From positions 248,001 through 312,000 of the forward strand of contig JAEHOE010000090.1 of assembly GCA_016858145.1 (NCBI GenBank): 64,000 bases of DNA. Direction: 5' to 3'. Each line of letters starts with the position of its first letter. Within the stretch, counting starts at the first letter, position 1. The position numbers and the translations under genes are program-made. Shown piece after piece: positions 11,062 to 21,631 of this stretch. The stretch comes from Edaphochlamys debaryana (Eukaryota > Chlorophyta > Chlorophyceae > Chlamydomonadales). The notes below the pieces were generated by a model that saw only the letters and a list, made by a program, of their open reading frames with translations, made no database searches and was not told the DNA's origin.

Positions 11062-14000
11062 TCACGCCACAACGCCCCGCAGTGCAGCCTGTAGCGCCAA
11101 CAGCCCAAGCGCGAGCGCCCAGCCCCTCGCACCCCACAGCGGTGGCTGCAACAGGGCCCCCGCAGAGCCGCCGTCCCCGGGAGGAGGCGGGGCAGGGGGC
11201 AGGCTGCGCAGCGGAAGGCGCAGGAAGGGCGACAGAGGGGGCCGAGGCGGCGGTCGGGGAGGCAGCGGCGGCGAGGGCGGTCGCAAGGGCTGGAGAGGAG
11301 GGTTCGGCGGGGACGTGGGGGGTGCGGGCGGTAGCGGAGGGGTCGGCGGCGGTGGGGGCGAGGGCGGCCGTGGCGGGGGCGAGGGGGGCGGGCTGGGTGG
11401 GAGGGGCGGCGCGGGGGGCGCGGGCGGTGGCGAGACGGTGGACGAGGGCGGCTTGGCCGGTATGGGGTCGAAGCGCCACAGCTCCTGAGCGTGGGGGGCA
11501 GCAGCCAGCGGTCAGTCGAAGGGCGCCCTCCGGCCGTGGGCCGCATGAGGACAAGGCCTCACCGGTTAGCGCCCTCCCGGGCATGCATTGTGCTTCAGCA
11601 GTAGCGGCCAGGTATGCCGGGCCCGCTTGCCCGGGGGCAAGCACCGGCTTCGAGGTTTCACTCCCCCCTCAGGGAGACCTTCGCGCCCTCCATCCCTGGC
11701 TTCTCATGCGTTTCGGCGCGCCGACGAAACCCCCGTGGAAAGTCAACGCACCTCGTTTCGGAGCACGTACACGGCGCCGTTGCTGGGGTTGATGTACGGC
11801 AGCGCCACGAACGAGTCCTCGCCCGCCCCGAACGGCAGCTCCCGGCTGTACAGCAGCTGCCCGCTCGCCACGTCAGCGATGTACACGCTGGTGACTAACG
11901 GGCCGTCGGCGCTACCGTTGGCAAAGACCTCGATGCCTGAGGAACCGTGCGCGTGTTACCGGGAAAGGCGTGGACTGAGACTTGTGACATGGGCACGCAG
12001 GTGAGCCGGTAAGCACGGTCACCAAACCCTCTCGTTCACCCTATAGTGAGTCGTCATGCCCCGGAGTCAGGAGCTTGAAGGCGTGTGCACAGCTGACAAG
12101 CATAGTCATGTCAACCCATCATGGAAGAACTACGGTATCCTCCCCCGTGCGCGCTTCCGACCCCACCCCCCTGTGGTGCCCCTTGCTCCCCACCCTCGCG
12201 GCTCCGCACACCCTCTCCACGGCCCGCTCACGACAACACGCACCTGCCCCGGCGATGACCAGGCGGCAGCTGTCCACTGCGAGGCCGGCGGGGAAGGGCG
12301 GCACGCGCAGGCCGAAGCGCAGGGGCGCCTCGAGCCGCTCTTGCGTGGCGGCGTTGAGGAGGGAGAGGCGGTCGGGGGAGGGCAGGGGCGCGCCGGGAGG
12401 GGAGGAGGCGTTGGTGGGAGAGAGCAGCAGGTACTGCGGGGGATAAGGAGGGGGATAAGGAGGGGGGAAAACAGGTTCATGGTGGGGGGGTTGAGCGACG
12501 CAGGCAGGGCAAAAGGGGTCGGCGAATCGATGTTGTTTCCTACAACAGTCCGCGGAGGAAGCTGAGACGGGCCCCCTCACCTGGATGCCGTCTTGCGTAA
12601 AGGGGCCGTTGGGATTGTCGTTGCGCGGCGACGAGGTGCGGCTCGACGCCGGATCGGGGTCGTACGACCGTGCCGTACCGTCCGGCGTGATGACGTAATA
12701 CGGATCGCTCCCCAGCGATGATGACTTGACCAGTCGGACCAGCAGTCGGTCGCGGCTGGGCTGCAGGGCCGCGATGTAGCTGTGCGGCAGCGGCACCTCC
12801 CAGGCGACGGTGCGGGTGGCGAGGTTGAAGGCGAGTACGGAGGCGTTGGCGGTTGGGATCACGACCAGTCCGCGGAAGTTGACGGGGGGCACGTGGAAGG
12901 AGGCGGGCGAGGGGCGCAGGATGCGGTCAGAGAAGGTCTGCGAGCAGGGTGAAGGCCGTCCGGGGGAGGGGTGGATTGACATGGCGAAGGGGGGTGTGTG
13001 TGTGCACCACACCTCACACCACCAGCGCCCGGAACCAGTCCCTGCCCTGCATCCCAGCCCTGCATCCCTCAACTCCCTCGTTCCCCACTGCTTCCCCTGT
13101 TTGCCCTCCGCTGTGCGCCTGCTCTTCGCTTGCCCGTGCCTTGCCCCCCGTGTCCTCCCCGCAGCCGCCCGAGAAGAGCCCTCCCGCACGCAAGCACTCC
13201 GCCCCCCCCACTTCCCCACGTGCTCACGTGGCTGTACAGCAGCTCCCCGCTGCTGGCGTTGACCACGTGGAGCGCCCGGGGGCTGGCCAGGGCCAGGAAG
13301 CCCAACGGGTCGGACGCCTGCGGACGCACGTGACGGGGGTTCAGGCGGGTAGCAGGGAGTGCGGTGGAATGGCAGGTACTGTCGCCCAGCAGGGTCGACC
13401 ACCGCTCTAGTGAGAGCGCGGGAGAGGGGAGACTGGACTTGGCCCCCAACCTCTCGCCCTCCCGCCGCCGCCTGCCAGGTCCTGCCTCCTACGCACCTGC
13501 AGTCCTCCTTCTTCTGGCCGTCGCCCTCCGCCCTAACACGGGAGTGAGCCCCCGCCTCCGTCCCAGCTGCCTCTCACCGCCCCCTTCTCCCAAGCCGTGA
13601 CCGAGCTCTCCGCCCGCCCTCCCGCCGCCTGCCCCCAGCCCCTGCACCGCACCGTGCCGCCATCACTCCCCTCCTGCCGCCTTCCCCTTGCCCCTGCCCC
13701 TGTCCCTCCCCCCCAGTTCCCCCCTCCGCACCTGCAGCGATCCCCCCGGCTCCAGCGAGTCGAACAGCACCGGCTCCATCAGCCCATCACCCGCCTGACC
13801 CAGTGCCGTCACCCAGGCAAAGCCCAGCACCACTTCCTGCGGGGGCGGGGAGCGGCGGGGGTATAGAGAGGTAGCCGTGGTGGCAGTTGGCAGGGTTTGT
13901 GAGTTGGGAGGTGGGCACCCTCGGCGGCGGCGGTCTCAAACCCGCCTCCGGGGGCTCATGTCCTTCTGTATGGCATGCCCCATGTGTGCGCTAGCCCTCA

Positions 14001-14876
14001 TCAGCAGCGCACCTGCTGGACTGTGGTGTTGGCGCCGGGCGGGAAGTCGGGCCCCAGGTTGGACGAGTTGACGGGGCCCGAGGTTCCGAACAGGGCTGCA
14101 TGGAGGAACATGGTACCGTTGGGCCGGAGCGCTGAGAAGAAGGCCACGTGGGTGTTACGGCCGCCATCGGCCTCGAGCACGCGGACCGGTACGGCAGATG
14201 AGGCGGTGTGGTACGACATGTCGTTGACGGTTGGAGAGTAGATCGTGCCGAGCCACGTGCCCGATGTGATGTTGATGAGCTGCAGGCCGGAAGCGCCCCA
14301 GCCGGGGAGGGGGTTGTTGCGGACCTGGGTAGGCGGGGGGACGGAGGGGACAGCAGAGGAATGGAGGCGTTGGGACAGGGTTGAACGTGTATGTCAGTCC
14401 GCACGCTAAACCATAGGCCTTAAGTCTTCTCTTGCAGGAAAGGAAGGAAGCCCATGGGGAAGGTCCGGCTAGGACCCACGCGTGAACCGAAGCGAGGGGG
14501 TGCCATCTATGGCGCGCACGCCTGCTTCCCGACCCCGTCTCTCAGTCCCCCCTCCTCAATTGACGGTACCTTGATGTACATGACATGGTTATGAACAGTG
14601 AGGGGCCCGGGGGGCCGGCTTGCCACGAAGTCCACAGTGACACTGCACACGAGATGTTGAGGGTGAAATGCCAGGGGCACGCACCCGTTGACCAGCGCAA
14701 ACCGGGACCCACCTAGGCGGCATGAGAATCGTCCAGGTGCTCTGATAGCCCGTGCCCCAGCCAGCAGTTGAGGCAGGGACGCAGGCCGGCAGCGCGGCGC
14801 TGGTGATGCTGGTCCGAGTTAGGAACAAGAGCGCGCAACAGGCTGCCGCGAGGTGTAATGCGCGCAGCCCCGACAT
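11062..14876 (-). CDS. Secreted beta-propeller-like cell-surface protein with Pro-rich stalk and C-terminal anchor
   Basis: Nine exons sum in frame to 632 residues: 14876-14713, 14642-14570, 14324-14013, 13836-13732, 13317-13228, 12937-12581, 12433-12244, 11936-11752, 11484-11062. The start MSGLRALHLAAACCALLFL is a signal peptide. The ectodomain (about residues 35-490) has repeated blade-like strands such as LHVVNASSGELLYSH, VLAFNLATRTVAWEVPL and YIADVASGQLLYSREL. These resemble PQQ/quinoprotein-type propellers, and there are several Asn-X-Ser/Thr sites. The last exon gives a long SPPP/PPPSP-rich stretch like algal hydroxyproline-rich wall glycoproteins. It then reads GDGGSAGA and a hydrophobic tail WALALGLLALQAALRGVVA, which fits a GPI-anchor signal or tail anchor. 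I do not recognise a specific family; a surface receptor, adhesin or wall protein are all possible. Confidence 0.75.
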
Positions 14877-15359
14877 GGCTTGTGTGTGTAATTAAAGCAA
14901 ATGGAAGTCGCGAGGGTGCGTGGCGCTCGAATGCGAGTGCGTGCACCAGGATGTTGACGGCCTGACCGGTCAAAAGCATTAAGTCGCAAGCTGATGATAA
15001 GTATTGCATTTAGGAGGGAGCGGCTGTGGAGCGGAGCTGCGCAGGGGGAACTCAGAACTCGGGGAAGCTTCCCAAATGTTCATGCTCGTCCCACAGGCCC
15101 ACGAAGTCGGCTCGGGGCCTTGAAGCAGCTTCTTCCTTAGTATCCGTTAAGGCATGCCCTATGCGCACTGATGAACCGACGGTTTTGTGTCAATACGTTA
15201 TCCCGAGGGGTTCCCCGGCCTCGGCGGGCTCGGCCCCCACCCCCGAGTATCCCCGCCCCCCAAGCTTAAGCACCTCACCCCTCGCCTTTTGGCCTCGTGG
15301 CGTCGCTTTACCCCCGTCCCCCTTATCCCTTTCCTATGCACCCCAGCCATCACCCCACC
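14877..15359. other. Upstream region of the surface-protein gene
   Basis: Contains the presumed promoter of the minus-strand gene starting at 14876. No coding segment or motif was recognised here. Confidence 0.4.
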
Positions 15360-16310
15360 TGCTCCGTGTCCGGCACCAGCGCCAGGTAGCCCGGGCGCAT
15401 GCAGTCCAGGGTGGTGGTGGGCATGAGCATGTGGAGCACGTGCTGGGGGGGGAGGGGAGGGACGGGAGGGGGGCCATGGAGGTACCGTGTGGGCGGAACA
15501 GGGCGTCAGGAGATGGGCCTGGTTGGTCGTCCGGTGTGCTGCACCTCGCAATTTACGGGTAGCGGGACTGGTGGACATGTGTGAAGCCCCCCGGTGCCAC
15601 GACCCAGCCAGCCCCCACTCAGCTCCCGGACCAAGGGACCCGCGGCCCACCTTGAGGGAGTTCTCGCTCCCCAGGGCGCTGGTGGATGCGTTGAGCAGGG
15701 CGGTGGACAGCACGTACTCATCAGAGGTGAACAGCGGCGCGGGCCTGGCCAGCGAGGAAAGCGCCAGGGAGTGTGTTCATGTCACCTGTGTGTGCCGTTC
15801 AATCCTCGCCTCAGCTCTCGCCCTTCCCGCTCTTACCCCAGCCTACCCCTACCGACCCCGTCCTCCTGCTACGTCTCCCCCCCCATCGCCCTATCCCGCT
15901 CCTCCCCGCTCACCCCATGAGGTTACTCCACAGGTTCCAGAGCGTGGGTCCCATCAGTCGGAACCCCACCTTGCCCCACTCGCACGTGTCCAGCCCCGCA
16001 GCCGCCGCGGGCGCCCGCACGGCCTCGAGCAGGGCCATGGCCAGGTGGCGGCCAGCGGCCACGCCGGGGGTCACGGAGGAGTTGAAGTCGGGCCGGCGGC
16101 GGAAGGAGGCCCAGCTCAGGCCCGCCTGGTCCAGCAGGCCCTGAAGGGCCCGGCCCGGGACCGTGCTTCCGAGCCCGGAAGGGACGGTAGGGTCGCCGTC
16201 TTCCAGGTTGCCTAGGCTGAGGTCATCGCCATTGGCCTTCTCGCCCTCCCCGTGATGTGGGTCGGGGCCCGATGTGGGTCGGATCTCCTGCCCCTACATC
16301 TCGCCCTCCT
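15360..16310 (-). pseudogene. Duplicated fragment of the ABCA gene (exons 3-5), broken
   Basis: Inverted copy of about 32240-33205, covering the end of ABCA exon 3 and exons 4 and 5 with the introns between them. Examples are LLDQAGLSWASFRRRPDFNS, LSTALLNASTSALGSEN and LDCMRPGYLALVPDTEQ. The intron between the first two exons is also closely similar, so this is a recent DNA-level duplication. The codon equivalent to Gln in GEMQGQEL is TAG here (about 16293-16295). A Phe to Ser change is also present. No other part of an ABC transporter follows, so a transport function is not possible. Confidence 0.85.
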
Positions 16311-16794
16311 GGGGGAGAGGCGAGGAGGGCGTGGCGTTGGCGCGTTGGTGTGTGGGGATGGCCATCTGGGTCGGGTGGGGTAGGGGCGGGGGCTGCTGAC
16401 GTAGCAACCCTCGCCGGATGGCGGGGCACAGCGCACCGAAGGCGCCGCGGCGGATGATGGGGGCTACGGTCCCAGGGCTTTTGCGCCACCTCCTGCCACG
16501 GGTCCCCTGCACGACTTCCGGGGGCGAGGGGGACTCGAGCGAGGGCGATCGAGTGGGTGGCGTCGACACACATGCATTCACCTGGACCTGATCAAATGTA
16601 GATATATAAACCCAGACTTCCTTGAGGCTTGGGGCCAGCGCTGTTCGCAACAAGGCCTCATGTATACTGCTAATCAGTCCTTCACCAGTAGCGAAGGCGT
16701 CAGGAGCTCCGCGACAAACAAAGGCGTCGCCAAAGATGGGCACTTGGTCAAGCACCGTAGGGGCCAACACTTGAAGCATCGTTGTCACGGCCAT
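16294..16794 (-). CDS. Open frame of unknown origin reading into the ABCA fragment
   Basis: An ATG at 16794 opens a 166-codon frame. It begins MAVTTMLQVLAPTVLDQVPI and contains ISTFDQVQ followed by a GTGAAT donor-like site at about 16581. It ends at the TAG inside the duplicated ABCA fragment. The first 70 residues have a plausible, balanced composition and could be one exon of a truncated or chimeric gene. I do not recognise them. Confidence 0.3.
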   Translation of the reverse strand: MAVTTMLQVLAPTVLDQVPIFGDAFVCRGAPDAFATGEGLISSIHEALLRTALAPSLKEVWVYISTFDQVQVNACVSTPPTRSPSLESPSPPEVVQGTRGRRWRKSPGTVAPIIRRGAFGALCPAIRRGLLRQQPPPLPHPTQMAIPTHQRANATPSSPLPQEGEM

Positions 16795-16810
16795 TGTAGC
16801 TTAGGGCTCA

Positions 16811-17300
16811 GCAACATTTTTACCATGCGTAAACAACACTCCGACAGCTCGGGATGAACGCAACCCAGGCGGTCCTCAGCCTCCATGGCATATCGCTATC
16901 TGTAGCACAGCACACATTCGCTGTGTGACTCGGCTGCACCGGGAGCGGTTTCGCGCTCTGGGCCCGGAGGACGGGTGCCGTCACGCACCGCCCGACCAGC
17001 CGCACGATGTGTCCGGAAGGAGGAGCATACCTGATCCACTTGAACGTGCTGCGCAGCAATCACGGTGGGCCCCCCGGGTAGGTTCAGTAGGAGTAGGGGG
17101 GCGCGTCGGGGGTAGGGCAGGGGGGTTCGCCAGTTAGGGCTGGTCGGGGGGGTCCATCTAGGCCCGGTCCGGCCCCAGCATTGTGCTACTGCCGAATACT
17201 ATATCCTCCCTCCAGTGCACCGTGATGTATACAGGCATAGACACCGTGTTGCCTAATACACAGAAGCCGTCCACATCGAGCGGCGACGACACAGCGCGAC
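16811..17300. other. Upstream region of the NB-ARC/TPR gene
   Basis: About 500 bases of lower-complexity sequence with no gene recognised. It presumably includes the promoter of the gene starting at 17301. Confidence 0.4.
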
Positions 17301-20300
17301 ATGTTCAGCGAAGGCCTGCTGAAGCCAGCGAACGGGGTTCCGACTGCAAACGACCTTCTGCAAGAGTGGAGTCAAGAGGTGCGTCGCCTGGCGGAGCCTG
17401 CTTAGGTTGTCGCGTGGCAACTGGCGCGACGGAACCATCTCGGGCCCAGTCTGGCCCGTGCCCGAGACGGCCCGAGGTGCCGAGACCTTCTTGTCACGAG
17501 GGCGAGAGCTTATGCCGTGTACCGTTCCATAATGAATGCCCCTTTGCGCTGCCCCGCTGCTGCTCTTCCTCAGGACACGGTTGCGGATGCTCGGGCCTTT
17601 GTGAAGCTGCCGGGCGGCCAGGGGGCGGTCAAGGGGGTGGAGATAGCCAGGTTGGACGATGAGGGAGCTGCGCATGCCTCGGCGGCCGCAAGCAGGGGCC
17701 CAACGGGGCCTGGTGCAGTCGGCAGCAGGCCTGAGGCGGCTCTAGCCATGGCCGCAAGCCAGGGCCTGCAGTCACAGCCAGTCACAGCGCCAGCCCAGCA
17801 GGCCTCGCTGGAGCGCAGGGGGGCTGATGCGGTCTCCGGGCGCTGCCAGCTGCCGCCCCTGCCTGAGCACTACACGGGCCGCGAGGAGGAGGCTGCAGGC
17901 CTGGCCGAGCACCTGCGGGCACGCGGCTCACTGGTGCTGCTGGCGGGGGGCGGCATGGGCAAGTCGTGCCTGGCAGCGGACGTGGGCTGGCGCTTGGTCC
18001 GGAGCGGGGAGGTGCCGGGGGGTGCGCTGTGGGTGGACCTCCGGGAGGCCTTCAGCAGCGCCGACGTGGAGGCTCGGTTCTGTGCGGCGCTGGGGCTGGC
18101 GGCGGTGAGTGGAGTGTGACGTGTGGGCCCTGAGAGGTCATCCTTCATGCTGCCAGATACTATCTAGTAGTGCGAAGGTGCCTCGCGTGCAACTTCTGCC
18201 CTGCAACATCTGTGCACCTTCCCTCGTGCTCACAGGAGAAGGAGGGCAATGCGCTCCGCGTCGTGGCTGCCGTACGGGGCCTGGCGGCGGGGGCTCAGCA
18301 GGCGGGGCCTGGCGGCAGCTCCTCCTCGCCTCCGCCCCTGGCTGCGCTGGTGGTGGTGGACAATGCGGAGGACGCCCTGGGGGAGGCGGAGGCGGCAGCG
18401 GCCATGAAGGGGCTCTTGGGCAAGGTGAAGCGGTGGAGAGGCACGGATACCGGTATTCACGCAGCTGTATGAGGGCTGAGGTCCCTAGGCTGCACTCCAG
18501 TCTCCCTATCGGAGACTCCACGAATCTAACATGACCACCCGCTCCCAATGTTGCCCTTCACCCAAACCTAGATCCTGGCGATTGCGCCCGCCGCGCGGCT
18601 GCTCCTCACGTCCCGCACCTCGCTGCACCTGCCCAGCCGCCCCTCCCCGCTGCTGACCGAGCGCCCCGTCGGCGCCACCAGCCCGGCAGCCGCCGCCCAG
18701 CTGGTGCAGGCCGTGGCGGGGGACGTGGGGGAGGCGGAGGCGCGGAGGGTGGCGGAGGCGTGCCAGTGCGTGCCCCTGGTGCTGTGCCTGGTGGCGGAGG
18801 CGCTGGCGGCGGGGCGGATGAGGATGCAGGTGCGTCAGGGGGGGGGCTGGAGAGATCGGGGGCTGAGCGCGCTTGCCAACTCCTCAATGCACTTGCCCCC
18901 TTACTAATGCAATGCCATCGTCTCACACAAGCCTCCCTTGCCCCACGGCCCTCACAGGACCTGCCGAAGCTCCTGGCCGCCGCCCCCTCTCCCAGCAGCT
19001 CTACAGTTCCCAACAGCGATGACGCCTCGGGGACCCGGGTGCGGCTGGTGCTGGCGGGCCTCAAGCGGCAGCACCAGCAGGCGGCCGCACTGCTGTCCGT
19101 GTTCCCATCCTCCTTTGATGAGGAGGCCGCCGCTGCGGTGCTCGACCTGCCCTCCACCTCGGCCGCCCGAGGGCTGCTGGCGGTCCTCTCCCGGCACAGC
19201 GTGGTGACACGCGACGGGCGGCAGCAGTACTCGCTGCACCCCCTGGTGCGGGAGCAGGCGGCTGTGCTGGGCACTGGGCTAAACACCGGGCTGCGGGCGG
19301 CTGCGGAGGGGCGCTTCGTGTACCTTATGCTAGGCAAGATTTGGGAGCGGGCCGACATGTACGCCAGCCCCAAGCAGTCGCAGTCTGCCCTTGAGTCAGC
19401 CCAGGAGCGCCAGGCGGATGTGGGCAAGCTGGTGGAGCTTTTGGCACAGCTGCCTGCGGCACGGGACATCGAGCTTGCAGCCCTGGAGTCGCTGCGGCCC
19501 GCCTGTGAGGCCCTGCTCCGGCGCTTCGCGGACCCTCAGCAACAGGGTCCCCAGCGGGAGGTCGACGTGGCGATCGCTGCGGTTCACGATATGCTGGCCT
19601 GGATCGCAAGTCGGTCAGGGCGCTATAAGGATGGGGAGGGGCATGCGATGCCTAGCTATCAGCTTCGGCTCATGCACCTCGGCAAAGGGCACCAGGACAC
19701 GGCCGGTTCTCTTTACACTCTGGCATTCTGCATCGATTCACAGGGCCGCCACACGGAGGCCGAGCCTCTGTACCGGCAGGCTCTCAAGATTCAGCGGCAG
19801 GTGCTGGGCAAAGCGCACCCAAGCGCGGTCGCCTCACTCAACAGCCTGGCCGTTTGCATCAATGCCCAGGGCCGCTACACGGACGCTGAGCGGCTGTACC
19901 GGCAGGCGCTAAGGCGGCGGCGCCGGGTACTGGGCGAGGAGCACCCCCTCACGGCCTCCTCGCTCAACAACCTCGCCTGCTGCATCGCTGCCCAGGGCCG
20001 CCACGCGGAGGCTGAGCCGCTACACTGCCAGGCGCTGGAGCTGAGGCGGCGTGTGCTGGGCGCAGAACACCCAGACACGGTCACCTCGCTCTACCACCTT
20101 GCCAGCTGCACCTATGCCCAGGGCCGCTACGAGGAGGCAGAGCCGCTGTGCCGGCAGGCGCTGGGGCTGTCGAGGCGAGTGCTGGGCGATGAGCATCCGT
20201 ACACCTCTGCCTCGCAGTACAAGCTGGCTATGATGCTGTACCACCACGAGCGGTTCGAAGAGGCGGAGCCCCTGTTCCGCCAGGTGCTCAAGGTAGGCAG

Positions 20301-20677
20301 TGGAGTAGAATTTGGGATGCCTGGGGATGCACGCCTGGGCCGCTTGGTTTGGCACCGCTGGACTGATGGTACCCAGCTGGTGTTCACGGGTGACACGTCT
20401 GCCGCCGAGCTGTGCACATACCGGGGGATACTGCATCCAGGGCACCCCATCGCACCCCGTTTGCCAACCCCGTTTGCCAACCGGTGGTTGATTGCAGACG
20501 AGGCTTCGCCTGCAGGGCGTGGACCACCCCACAGTGCAGAAGTGCCTGGACTTGCTGGGGGACTGCGTCGAGGAGCAGGGCCACGCCTTCAGCCCAGAGG
20601 CCGAGCTGGCGGAGCTGGTTTGGAGGCCTGCACGGAAGAGCTGGTGGCGGCGGGTGGTGCGGGGCTGCTTCCGGTAG
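17301..20677 (+). CDS. NB-ARC STAND NTPase with kinesin-light-chain-type TPR repeats
   Basis: Six exons sum in frame to 856 residues: 17301-17378, 17574-18104, 18236-18424, 18572-18829, 18958-20292 and 20498-20677. The first exon was chosen by phase and is the least certain. NB-ARC motifs appear in order: P-loop LLAGGGMGKSCLA (about residue 145), Walker B LVVVDNAED, RNBS-B-like LLLTSRTS, and GLPL-like CVPLVLCL. A winged-helix region follows, ending in YSLHPLVREQA in the MHD position. The C-terminal half has five or more 42-residue TPR units such as AVASLNSLAVCINAQGRYTD and ASSLNNLACCIAAQGRHAEA, typical of kinesin-light-chain-like TPRs. This is the domain plan of NB-ARC/TPR sensors, where the TPR would bind a ligand or partner and the NTPase would oligomerise. 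The ligand is unknown. Related partial copies lie at 46790-50313 and 52960-53140. Confidence 0.85.
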
Positions 20678-21631
20678 AGGCGGCATCAGGGCAGGTGGCA
20701 AGCGGGTGCATACGTACATACCGTGGTAATTATTTTGTACATATAGTTTATTACCGCTAGCTTGTTTGGGGGCTTGGTCCCTCTGGTGTGTGTGCGGCGC
20801 TCAGAATTTTTAGTCAGTCTGGGTGCTTGGATTGTAGCTAGATCATTTGTGGTGAGCAACGAGTGGCAACAGTGCAGCTAGCTAAGAGGGACGGATGGCA
20901 CGGGCAGGGGCGAGCAGGAACACGGGGAGAGCACTGTGGAGCATGTTCAGTGTGGGGGCAGGAGGGAAAGGGCGGGGAGCGCCGTGTGCGTTGGGATGCA
21001 AGGATGGACCCGGTTACAAGTGATGTTTGCGACTTAGCCGACTGGCGTGGCCTTGGTGTAACAAGGGGGCTGAGTCGTGCTGGACGGGGGACACTCGTGC
21101 CAGTCGTGCGTGGGGCAACCTAAGTGTGGGTCTAGGATGGATGTGTGCAGGGCGGGTCGACGCGGGTCAAAGGGCTCGTGTTGAACCGGCTGCTGGGCGA
21201 CGACTCAAACACCGGTCACCTGCAGGTTGATGACCTTCGCATTGGGGTAGAAGGCCGGTGGCAGAAATCTTGATGATGGTCGGGGAGGACGCAGCGGCGA
21301 GCGAGGTGTGTTGGGCGCCCCAGGCCATGTGCCTAGGGTTCGTGTGCCCGACTTGCCGTGATGTTGCGAGATGCCCCCGTGCTCAGCCGCCGCAGCTGCC
21401 ATTTGCAGTTAGATGCCGACTGAGACTACAAGCACTATCCTTTTCCCCTTGACGTCTCACTGCGTTCGCAATGGCGACCTCGCCGGGGCCACGAAGAGGG
21501 TGCTCCTCCGAGACTGCTAGCGCATTACAGCTACGATAGTCACTAGCAGGACATAGGCACAGTGCTTGGCGCGGTCTGTGCCTGCACGCCAACCTGCACG
21601 TTGCATCGCGGTGCAAGCCGGGCCTGCCGAC
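20678..21631. other. NB-ARC/TPR 3' region and VTC upstream region
   Basis: Contains the 3' UTR of the NB-ARC/TPR gene, with an AT-rich patch just after the stop, and the presumed VTC promoter. No further gene was recognised. Confidence 0.5.
21057..21061 (+). promoter_or_regulatory. Candidate poly(A) signal TGTAA
   Basis: TGTAA lies 380 bases after the NB-ARC/TPR stop codon. This pentamer is the usual polyadenylation signal of chlorophyte algae; the distance is long, so the assignment is tentative. Confidence 0.4.
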
